From Alcaligenaceae bacterium (GTDB taxonomy: Bacteria; Pseudomonadota; Gammaproteobacteria; Burkholderiales; Burkholderiaceae_B), in NCBI GenBank assembly GCA_947380655.1, contig CANCRX010000094.1, forward strand, positions 1 through 11,826: a stretch of DNA of 11,826 bases. The letters run 5' to 3'. The translations under genes and the position numbers were made by a program. Below the pieces are notes generated by a model. That model did no database searches. It worked only from the letters and a program-made list of their open reading frames with translations, and was not told the origin of the DNA. This document shows, piece by piece, positions 6,633-11,826 of the stretch (the stretch's first letter is position 1; each line of letters opens with the position of its first letter).

Positions 6633-7283
6633 TTAAAGTGAGATCTCTAAACCCGTTTTGCGTTTGAGTGCCGTCAGATCATCCAGCGTATCCAGATCAG
6701 CAATAAAGTGTTCGTTCAGAGTTGTGTATTGATATACGACGGACTCATGCGTATCGATGTATTGACGACAGGAAATTGTTGCGGCATCTTTTAAAAAATC
6801 TTCGACAGAGGATGCGGACATCAATACTGGATTACCCCGCAGTCCGTTCACTACGGGGTACAAAATTTCCATTCGAGCAGGGCGGCTGTCGTAGCTTTGC
6901 ACGAGTTCAAGCAAATCATTTGAATCGATTAGTGGTTGGTCAGCCAGCGTGATCAGAATCAACTCTGCATTGCCCTGAAGGTGTGTAAGGCCGAGACGCA
7001 CTGAGCTTTGCTGACCTCGTTCCGGAGCAATGTTTCGAACAATGTTTAGTGACGCGTCGTCAGCAATGATGGCCTCAACTTGTTCGTGATAGTAGCCGGT
7101 CACAACAGTGATGCATTCAATGCCAGCAGACCTCAGCGTTGAAATTTGTTTGATGAGTAAGGGCTGTTGATTAATTTTAATCAGACACTTTGGCAGACCA
7201 CCCATCCTTGAACCTTCTCCTGCGGCGAGGATGATCGCGGCGATTTTTCTGTTAGCGGTCGTTGAATTGTGAATGCTAGTCAT
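6633..7283 (-). CDS. MocA-like molybdenum cofactor cytidylyltransferase (NTP transferase)
   Basis: A 216-residue MobA-like nucleotidyltransferase, normal length for MocA (CTP:molybdopterin cytidylyltransferase, COG2068). MocA makes the cytosine dinucleotide form of the molybdenum cofactor used by xanthine dehydrogenase-family enzymes. Evidence is the nucleotide loop IILAAGEGSRMGGLPKCL (17-34) with Lys32, VVTGYYHEQVE (60-70), the PERGQQSSVRLGL segment (87-99) typical of MocA, ITLADQPLI with metal-binding Asp115, GLRGNPVLM (147-155) and DLDTLDDL near the end. MobA (guanylyl) is less likely given the RGNPV region. The ATG at 7283 overlaps the end of the LysR gene by 8 bases; a longer reading upstream would lie wholly inside LysR and is rejected. 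Co-transcription with the regulator is likely. No molybdenum enzyme is visible in the window, so its client is unknown. Other small-molecule NTP transferases remain possible. Confidence 0.8.
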   Translation of the reverse strand: MTSIHNSTTANRKIAAIILAAGEGSRMGGLPKCLIKINQQPLLIKQISTLRSAGIECITVVTGYYHEQVEAIIADDASLNIVRNIAPERGQQSSVRLGLTHLQGNAELILITLADQPLIDSNDLLELVQSYDSRPARMEILYPVVNGLRGNPVLMSASSVEDFLKDAATISCRQYIDTHESVVYQYTTLNEHFIADLDTLDDLTALKRKTGLEISL

Positions 7284-8208
7284 TTTTTTCGTGTACTTGA
7301 AATGCTTGATGCGCAGCGCATGCTGCCTGCCAGAATGCCTCTGCTGCGATGGGTTCAGGCTCCGGACTTCTGAAAAGCCGTATGTCAACATCCACACACC
7401 AGTCTGACGTTGCAGCCTCAATTAAGCGACCACTTTTTAAATCATCTTCAATGAGGCTTTTGGGGAGCCATGCAATGCCACGCCCTTCAATCGCCATAGT
7501 TTTTAAAACGGTGGCCAGGTGTGCGGTCAATACGATTTCAGCTCTCGTTTGCTCAAGCATATTCCCTAGCAATGATCGTATCAATCGGCCTAGTCCTGAT
7601 TCTGCGCTGTAAGCCAGAATTGGCGTATGAGTCTGGTCGGCGCTATTTAAAGCAAAGAGAGGTGCACCGTTTGAATCCATTGAACAGACTGGAATGATGG
7701 CCTCTATTCCAACTCTGACAGAGGGAAAGTTAAGCGAATCTAGTTTTGAAGGGACTTGTGGATGAGTGTGGGACAACAGAAATTGAGCCTTTCGTTGCAA
7801 CATGAGCACTTCACATTGCTGCAATACATCAGAAATGAGTTGTATTGGTCCCATCGTAATGTTGGTTTCAATGCTCCTGAGCCATTTAGGTAAAAAAGTC
7901 AGTGATAGTGCATGTGTTGACGCAAATCTCAATGTCGAAGCGTTTGCTTTTGATATGGCTTGGGCTTGTTCTGGAATGCGTTGTACCCGGCCCAATATAT
8001 CGTGAGCGGTGGTGCGAAACCATTCTCCGGCCTCAGTCAGGCACGCAGGTTGTGTTGAGCGGTCAAACAGCTCTACGCCTAACCACTCTTCAAGGGCTCT
8101 GATACGTCGGCTAAACGCAGGTTGCGTGGTACTGCGTTCCTCGGCCGCACGCGAGAAATTCCCCGTTCTTGCTAACGCAAGAAAATCTTCAAGCCAGATC
8201 AGATTCAT
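7276..8208 (-). CDS. LysR-type transcriptional regulator, HypT/YjiE-like subfamily
   Basis: A 310-residue LysR-family DNA-binding regulator. The N-terminal winged helix-turn-helix is MNLIWLEDFLALARTGNFSRAAEERSTTQPAFSRRIRALEEWLGVELFDR (1-50), followed by a linker helix and a substrate-binding co-inducer domain. ASTHALSLTFLP, PVCSMDSNGAPLF, ILAYSAESGLGRLIRSLL and EGRGIAWLPKSLI closely resemble, from memory, segments of E. coli HypT (YjiE/QseD), a hypochlorite-responsive LysR protein. The actual inducer here may be a metabolite instead. The ATG at 8208 begins the standard family N-terminus. A TTG at 8256 would add 16 non-homologous residues and is rejected. No good Shine-Dalgarno precedes the ATG. 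It is divergent from the DapA-like gene, overlaps mocA by 8 bases, and has a T-N11-A palindrome six bases upstream of its start. Autoregulation and control of the divergent operon are expected. Confidence 0.92.
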   Translation of the reverse strand: MNLIWLEDFLALARTGNFSRAAEERSTTQPAFSRRIRALEEWLGVELFDRSTQPACLTEAGEWFRTTAHDILGRVQRIPEQAQAISKANASTLRFASTHALSLTFLPKWLRSIETNITMGPIQLISDVLQQCEVLMLQRKAQFLLSHTHPQVPSKLDSLNFPSVRVGIEAIIPVCSMDSNGAPLFALNSADQTHTPILAYSAESGLGRLIRSLLGNMLEQTRAEIVLTAHLATVLKTMAIEGRGIAWLPKSLIEDDLKSGRLIEAATSDWCVDVDIRLFRSPEPEPIAAEAFWQAACAAHQAFQVHEKND

Positions 8209-8213
8209 GAGTA

Positions 8214-8228
8214 ATGCTTTGAAAGCAT
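8214..8228. promoter_or_regulatory. Candidate LysR operator (T-N11-A palindrome)
   Basis: ATGCTTT-G-AAAGCAT is a perfect 15-base palindrome containing T-N11-A (T8215, A8227), the general LysR-family recognition pattern. Its centre, 8221, is 5 bases or so upstream of the regulator's start codon and about 64 bases upstream of the start site predicted for the divergent operon (near 8285). Binding here would both repress lysR and activate the lyase operon. The palindrome is observed; binding is inferred. Confidence 0.55.
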
Positions 8229-8248
8229 AGGAAACATCAAAAATAGCA

Positions 8249-8278
8249 TTGGTCAACCTGTACGTTATTAAAGATAAT
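8249..8278 (+). promoter_or_regulatory. Candidate sigma70 promoter of the lyase-Bug3-SDR operon
   Basis: TTGGTC (8249-8254) and GATAAT (8273-8278) are separated by 18 bases, and the region around the -10 is AT-rich. The expected start near 8285 leaves a leader of about 60 bases. Its position relative to the 8214-8228 palindrome fits activation by a LysR regulator. Confidence 0.45.
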
Positions 8279-8298
8279 TTTATCCGTTCAGCGTCGAA

Positions 8299-8313
8299 TG
8301 GCTCTTAAAGCCA
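8299..8313 (+). repeat. Short inverted repeat in the lyase leader
   Basis: TGGCT (8299-8303) and AGCCA (8309-8313) flank the loop CTTAA. It lies between the candidate promoter and the Shine-Dalgarno of the lyase gene. It may be a small leader hairpin or an additional operator half; evidence is weak. Confidence 0.3.
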
Positions 8314-8333
8314 GTTGCATAAGCTTAATTTAC

Positions 8334-8338
8334 AGGAG
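8334..8338 (+). promoter_or_regulatory. Shine-Dalgarno that fixes a TTG start for the lyase
   Basis: AGGAG with 6-base spacing to TTG at 8345. It falls inside the reading frame that would start at the TTG at 8315, so the shorter protein is the likely one. Confidence 0.65.
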
Positions 8339-8344
8339 AAAACC

Positions 8345-9277
8345 TTGCCAACTATTAATAATTACCGCGGATTAATTCCAGCGATTGCTTGTCCTTTTAC
8401 CCCAGATTTCAAAATCGACGAGCCGGCGCTTAGAAAACATGCCGCATGGCTGGCAACCCAGCCTGGTGTGGTGGCGGTGATGACCAATGGACATACCGGT
8501 GAGGTTTTTTCTCTCGTACCAGAAGAGCGGGCTGAGGTCACCCGGATTGTGGCCAGCGAATTGGAAGGAAAACTGCCTGTGATCTCGTCGATCGTATGTG
8601 AGGGTGTCAAGGACGCCAAAGTACATGCAAAGATGGCGCGTGACGCGGGTGCTAAGGGGCTTGATGTGATGCCACCGCACCACTGGTTGAGATTTGGATT
8701 TCGCCCTGGTCATGTATTTGATTATTTTGATGCGATTGCAGAAGTGGAGTTGGATTTGATCGCACATGTTTATCCGGCGTGGACCAGAGCATCGTATTCG
8801 ACAAAGACCATGGGAGAGTTGGCAAAACTTCCGTACTTGCAAGCGTTTAAGGTTGGTCAGCGCGATATGAATAAATACGCTGCGGATATCAAAGCCATAC
8901 GCGAGGCTGATCCAACCAAAGCCATTTTGACATGTCATGACGAGTATTTGCTTGCCTCGATGGTTCAGGGGGTCGATGGAGCACTTGTAGGCTTTGCGAC
9001 GTTTATTCCTTCCTTGATCAATGATTTATGGGAGGCCGTCAAAGCAGGTGATTTGAAGCGTGCAGTAAAGGTACAGGCACTCATTACACCTTTGAAAGAC
9101 GCTGTCTATGGTGGCGGTGAGCCAACAGGCGAGGCGCATGCTCGCATGAAAATGGGGATGTATCTCGCAGGTGTCCTCGATGCGCCAACTGTTCGTCCAC
9201 CCACAGAGGCGCCCAGTGATGAGGAAGTCGCTCAGTTGCGCGCCGCCGTCGCCAATGCCGGTCTGTTGAAACGATAA
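8345..9277 (+). CDS. DapA-superfamily (dihydrodipicolinate synthase/N-acetylneuraminate lyase) aldolase or dehydratase
   Basis: A 310-residue class I Schiff-base aldolase-superfamily protein starting with TTG; no ATG is available near the family N-terminus GLIPAIACPFTPDFKID (9-25). The Schiff-base lysine is Lys169 (LQAFKVG), and the usual tyrosine is Tyr143 (HVYPAW) with Arg148 at the DapA Arg138 spacing, so a carboxylate-bearing substrate is likely. It is not a biosynthetic DapA: NGTTGE has become NGHTGE (48-53, relay Thr replaced by His50), and the PYYN region that supplies Tyr107 reads PPHHW (110-114). Relatives include keto-deoxy sugar-acid dehydratases and hydroxy-keto-acid aldolases, typical in catabolic operons. 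It leads a probable operon with Bug protein 3 (41-base gap) and the SDR. A divergent LysR gene and a suitable operator suggest inducible expression. Substrate unknown. Confidence 0.88.
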   Translation: MPTINNYRGLIPAIACPFTPDFKIDEPALRKHAAWLATQPGVVAVMTNGHTGEVFSLVPEERAEVTRIVASELEGKLPVISSIVCEGVKDAKVHAKMARDAGAKGLDVMPPHHWLRFGFRPGHVFDYFDAIAEVELDLIAHVYPAWTRASYSTKTMGELAKLPYLQAFKVGQRDMNKYAADIKAIREADPTKAILTCHDEYLLASMVQGVDGALVGFATFIPSLINDLWEAVKAGDLKRAVKVQALITPLKDAVYGGGEPTGEAHARMKMGMYLAGVLDAPTVRPPTEAPSDEEVAQLRAAVANAGLLKR

Positions 9278-9318
9278 GGCTGATTGGTCGTGCAATATTA
9301 TTTAATAAAGGGGACATC

Positions 9319-10281
9319 ATGACTGTTATCAAACGAGCGCTTCGACTCGTTCTGACTCTTTGTGTAAGCTGGTCTGCGCTTGCGCATGCTCAGCCTTATC
9401 CGTCACGTCCAGTGACCGTCATTATTCCCTTTCCTCCTGGGGGAACGCTTGACGTCGTGGGACGACAGCTTGCACAAAAACTCAGTGAGCAGATGGGGCA
9501 GCCTTTTGTTGTTGAAAACCGCGCAGGCGCTGGCGGCATCATCGGGGGCAACATGCTTGCAAAGGCGGCTCCCGATGGCTATACGCTAATGTTTAGTGCA
9601 TCGACCTCCTCGACCACGGAGATGGTGATTAAAAACGTCCCTTACAGCGTAGTGAAGGATTTTCACCCTGTTGCCTTGGTCGCGAAGGCTCCTTTATCTG
9701 TTGCCATCAATAATGACTTGCCGGTCAAGGACATAAAAGGTCTGATTGATTATGGTCAGGCAAATCCTGGAAAACTCACCTTTGCGATTGGTTCTTCTGC
9801 CTCGGCCGGACACCTTGCCGCTGAATTATTGAAATCCATGAGTGGCCTGCAGTACACGATCGTGCCTTACAAGGGGTCGTCTCCTGCTTACAACGATTTG
9901 ATTGGCGGCAGAATTTCTGGATTTATTGATCCGATTCTAGGAGCCGCTGGCTTTGCTAAAGCGGGTCAACTCAAAGTACTCGCTGTGACATCCAAAGAAA
10001 GAGTCCCCAATATGCCTGATGTCCCAACAGTAGGAGAGTCACTTCCCGGATATGAGTTTTATAGCTGGTATGGACTCTGGGGGCCCGCCAACCTACCTGC
10101 TGACATCACTGAAAAGCTTAATGTGCAAGTCAATAAAGCCCTGCTCAGTATGGAACCTAAACTTGCGCCCCAAGGGTTGTTGGTGACTCCAGGGAGCGTG
10201 CAGGATTTTGTTAAATTTCAAAATGACTATATAAAGCTCACTCAAAAAATCGTGACTGAAGGTAATATCCGTGCCGAGTAG
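9319..10281 (+). CDS. Bug-family (TctC-like) TTT periplasmic substrate-binding protein 3
   Basis: A 320-residue Bug/TctC-type periplasmic binding protein. The signal peptide has hydrophobic residues about 8-21 and cleavage after AHA at residue 24, giving mature QPYPSRPVTVIIPFPPGGTLDVVGR. Landmarks are YPSRPV, PFPPGGTLD, ENRAGAGGIIGGNMLAKAAPDGYTLM, VPYKGSSPAYNDLIGGRISGFIDP, and YSWYGLWGPANLP. The second ligand loop is GSSASAGHLAAELLK where the family more often has GxGTPxH, so the ligand may differ from that of Bug protein 1. The Shine-Dalgarno AAGGGGA (9308-9314) precedes the ATG by 4 bases. It sits between the lyase and the SDR and overlaps the SDR by 11 bases, so it is part of a tight operon. 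The likely role is capture of the acid that these enzymes degrade. Confidence 0.93.
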   Translation: MTVIKRALRLVLTLCVSWSALAHAQPYPSRPVTVIIPFPPGGTLDVVGRQLAQKLSEQMGQPFVVENRAGAGGIIGGNMLAKAAPDGYTLMFSASTSSTTEMVIKNVPYSVVKDFHPVALVAKAPLSVAINNDLPVKDIKGLIDYGQANPGKLTFAIGSSASAGHLAAELLKSMSGLQYTIVPYKGSSPAYNDLIGGRISGFIDPILGAAGFAKAGQLKVLAVTSKERVPNMPDVPTVGESLPGYEFYSWYGLWGPANLPADITEKLNVQVNKALLSMEPKLAPQGLLVTPGSVQDFVKFQNDYIKLTQKIVTEGNIRAE

Positions 10282-10966
10282 AAATCGCGTTCTTGTCACA
10301 GGCACGAGCTCTGGAATTGGACAGGCGGTTGCGCAGTACTTAATTGCGCACGATTACGAGGTGTGTGGTCTCGACATTTCTCATCCCACTATTAATGATC
10401 CGAAGTTTAAGCATATCGAACTGGATTTGACGGATGGTCAGGCAATTGACCGCTACCTTGCACAAGCGGAGACTTTTGATTCTTTTGTGCATTGTGCGGG
10501 TGTGCTTCGTGTCAACCCAGTGGGAGCGTTGAACCCTTCGGATTTGGACTTGATGTGGCGTATCCACGTCGCCGCGTTGACCCGTCTTGCGAATATAGTG
10601 ATCCCACGCATGGTTGCTCAGCAATATGGTCGTGTTGTGTTGGTGGGAAGTCGTGTTGCACAAGGCTTGCCGGGGCGTAGTCAGTATGCAGCGACCAAAG
10701 CCGCGTTGATTGCTCTTGCTAAAAGTTGGGCAGCTGAAACCGTCGCCGATGGTGTGACGGTTAACGTTGTGTCCCCCGCAGCAACCCAGACTGCCATGCT
10801 TGCTGACCCATCGCGTCAGTCTGTTTCGCCCAAAGTACCGCCGATTGGACGCCTGATAAAACCAGAAGAAATCGCTTCGTTCGTAGCCTATCTTTTGTCG
10901 CCGATGGCGGCACCTATCACCGGCCAAGACGTTCAGATATGTGGTGGTGCATCACTGCCAAGTTAA
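10271..10966 (+). CDS. Short-chain dehydrogenase/reductase (SDR), GTG start
   Basis: A 231-residue classical SDR oxidoreductase using NAD(P). Evidence is the cofactor loop TGTSSGIG (10-17), Asp35 after strand 2 (VCGLDIS), favouring NAD over NADP, HCAG (74-77, for NNAG), catalytic Ser127 (VGSRVAQG), Tyr139 and Lys143 (YAATK), and VNVVSPAATQT (164-174). The asparagine of the Asn-Ser-Tyr-Lys tetrad, usually seen as VNLxG, appears as RIHVAA with His99. The reaction is probably oxidation of a secondary hydroxyl, for example on a hydroxy acid, but the substrate is unknown. It overlaps Bug protein 3 by 11 bases. The GTG at 10271 has GAAGG 8 bases upstream and leads straight to the Rossmann strand RVLVTG, so the start is good. 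EntA/DhbA-like dehydrogenases are relatives, but siderophore genes are absent. Confidence 0.9.
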   Translation: MPSRNRVLVTGTSSGIGQAVAQYLIAHDYEVCGLDISHPTINDPKFKHIELDLTDGQAIDRYLAQAETFDSFVHCAGVLRVNPVGALNPSDLDLMWRIHVAALTRLANIVIPRMVAQQYGRVVLVGSRVAQGLPGRSQYAATKAALIALAKSWAAETVADGVTVNVVSPAATQTAMLADPSRQSVSPKVPPIGRLIKPEEIASFVAYLLSPMAAPITGQDVQICGGASLPS

Positions 10967-10980
10967 TTATTTATCTCTTA

Positions 10981-11009
10981 TTGCAATGCATTAAACGCAT
11001 CTGTATCTC
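10981..11009 (+). promoter_or_regulatory. Weak candidate promoter before tarD
   Basis: TTGCAA (10981-10986), 17-base spacer, TATCTC (11004-11009). Only the -35 matches consensus well. It lies in the 69-base gap between SDR and tarD, so tarD may be transcribed both by readthrough and from here. Confidence 0.25.
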
Positions 11010-11035
11010 TCTTACATCTTATTTTTTCAAACATC

Positions 11036-11826
11036 ATGAAAATCCTGGAAATTCGCGAATCTACCCGCCCCATTAAGTCAAATATTCGTAATGCGTATAT
11101 CGACTTTTCAAAAATGACACTCAGCCTGGTCGCGGTCGTCACCGATGTCATCCGTGATGGCAAACCGGTGATTGGGTATGGTTTCAATTCCAATGGTCGC
11201 TATGGTCAAGGTGCTTTGATGCGTGAGCGTTTCATCCCTCGCGTGCTTGAAGCTGCGCCCGAGACACTGCTTGATGAGCGCGGTGTGCTGTGCCCCCATA
11301 AGATTTGGGCCACAATGATGAACAACGAAAAGCCTGGTGGACACGGTGAGCGTTCGGTCGCTGTTGGCACGATCGATATGGCGATTTGGGATGCCGTGGC
11401 TAAAATCGAAGGTGTGCCGCTCTATCAATTACTGGCAGATCGCTATGGTGATGGTAAGGCAAACCGCGATGTCTTCGTCTATGCGGCTGGCGGTTATTAC
11501 TGGCCGGGGCAGGGGCTTGAAGGCCTCACGACTGAAATGCAAAGCTATCTCGACCGTGGCTACAGCGTTGTAAAAAAGAAGATTGGCGGTGCCTCGCTCG
11601 CCGAAGATTGCAAGCGAATCGAAGCGGTTCTAAAACTGTTAGGACCGGGTCAACGCCTTTGCGTGGATGCGAACGGCCGCTTTGATACCAAAACAGCGAT
11701 CGAATACGCGAAAGCGCTTTCTCAATACAACCTCTTTTGGTACGAAGAAGCTGGCGATCCACTGGACTTTGCCTTACAGGCAGAGCTAGCCCATCATTAC
11801 GAAAATCCAATGGCCACGGGTGAAAA
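11036..11826 (+). CDS. tarD: D-tartrate dehydratase (enolase superfamily), partial, N-terminal 263 residues
   Basis: This enzyme dehydrates D-(-)-tartrate to oxaloacetate (EC 4.2.1.81) using Mg2+ and belongs to the mandelate racemase group of the enolase superfamily. The protein matches, as I recall it, the Bradyrhizobium japonicum enzyme throughout: IRNAYIDFSKMT (18-28), YGFNSNGRYGQG (48-59), NNEKPGGHGERSVAVGTIDMA (96-116), YAAGGYYWPG (149-158), VVKKKIGG (178-185), VDANGRFD (210-217) and FWYEEAGDPLD (234-244). The KxK pair is Lys180/Lys182, and the metal ligands are Asp211, Glu237 and Glu263. These are in exact register with Lys184, Asp213, Glu239 and Glu265 of the known enzyme. The C-terminal part with the catalytic histidine lies beyond the window. 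The ATG is at the family start but has no visible Shine-Dalgarno in a pyrimidine-rich leader. It follows the SDR after 69 bases. Confidence 0.92.
   Translation, partial: MKILEIRESTRPIKSNIRNAYIDFSKMTLSLVAVVTDVIRDGKPVIGYGFNSNGRYGQGALMRERFIPRVLEAAPETLLDERGVLCPHKIWATMMNNEKPGGHGERSVAVGTIDMAIWDAVAKIEGVPLYQLLADRYGDGKANRDVFVYAAGGYYWPGQGLEGLTTEMQSYLDRGYSVVKKKIGGASLAEDCKRIEAVLKLLGPGQRLCVDANGRFDTKTAIEYAKALSQYNLFWYEEAGDPLDFALQAELAHHYENPMATGE

Noticed and set aside
8209..8256. TTG start at 8256 for the LysR regulator
   Set aside because: It would add 16 residues before the standard LysR N-terminus and would place the T-N11-A palindrome inside the gene.
8372..8938. 188-codon open frame on the minus strand opposite the DapA-like gene
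   Set aside because: It lies wholly within a well supported lyase gene, with unusual composition and no family motif.
8345..9277. Calling the lyase dapA (lysine biosynthesis)
   Set aside because: The NGTTGE and PYYN motifs are altered, and the context is catabolic.
2281..10281. A complete tripartite tricarboxylate transporter
   Set aside because: Only binding proteins are present; no 12-helix TctA or 4-helix TctB is encoded in either strand.
10340..10927. 195-codon open frame on the minus strand opposite the SDR
   Set aside because: The plus-strand frame encodes a clear SDR with all motifs; the reverse translation is His/Arg/Cys-rich, matches nothing I know and has no start signal.
1..11826. 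Mobile element ends, CRISPR repeats, tRNA or rRNA genes
   Set aside because: No transposase, integrase, regularly spaced repeat, cloverleaf or ribosomal sequence was recognised.

Overview
The window looks like an accessory catabolic region from a betaproteobacterium, most likely Burkholderiales/Alcaligenaceae. The main reason is the three separate Bug-type (tripartite tricarboxylate transporter, TTT) periplasmic binding proteins, a family strongly expanded in that group. Base composition looks close to even G+C by eye, low for that group; genus is not assignable from the sequence alone. I see no rRNA, tRNA, insertion sequence, CRISPR array or phage gene, and no gene-free stretch longer than about 150 bases.

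Layout: (A) 1-2131, minus strand: a PLP class V aminotransferase (serine/aspartate-glyoxylate type) followed after 3 bases by an FAD-linked 2-hydroxyacid dehydrogenase that runs off the left edge. (B) 2281-6614, plus strand, divergent from A: Bug protein 1, a ModA-like binding protein without a signal peptide, a DUF2076 protein whose stop overlaps the start of an aspartate/glutamate racemase-superfamily enzyme with only one of the two usual catalytic cysteines (arylmalonate decarboxylase-like), and Bug protein 2. (C) 6633-8208, minus strand: a LysR-type regulator resembling the HypT/YjiE subfamily, overlapping by 8 bases a MocA-like molybdenum cofactor cytidylyltransferase. (D) 8345-11826, plus strand, divergent from LysR: a DapA-superfamily lyase, Bug protein 3, an overlapping short-chain dehydrogenase, then D-tartrate dehydratase (tarD), cut by the right edge.

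The theme is uptake and breakdown of small hydroxy- and dicarboxylic acids. The clearest enzyme is tarD (D-tartrate to oxaloacetate), identified by close resemblance to the Bradyrhizobium enzyme and by in-register catalytic residues. The lyase, dehydrogenase, decarboxylase-like enzyme, flavoprotein dehydrogenase and aminotransferase could handle related acids, but their substrates cannot be read from sequence. No TctA or TctB membrane subunit lies in the window, so the three binding proteins either use a transporter encoded elsewhere or act as sensors.

The most useful regulatory signal is a perfect 15-base T-N11-A palindrome at 8214-8228, in the LysR/lyase gap. It sits about 64 bases upstream of the start site expected from a good sigma70-like promoter, the usual LysR recognition position. 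The least ordinary protein-level points are the one-cysteine racemase-fold enzyme, the DapA-family lyase with histidines at two proton-relay positions, the signal-less ModA-like protein, and the different ligand loops of the three Bug proteins.
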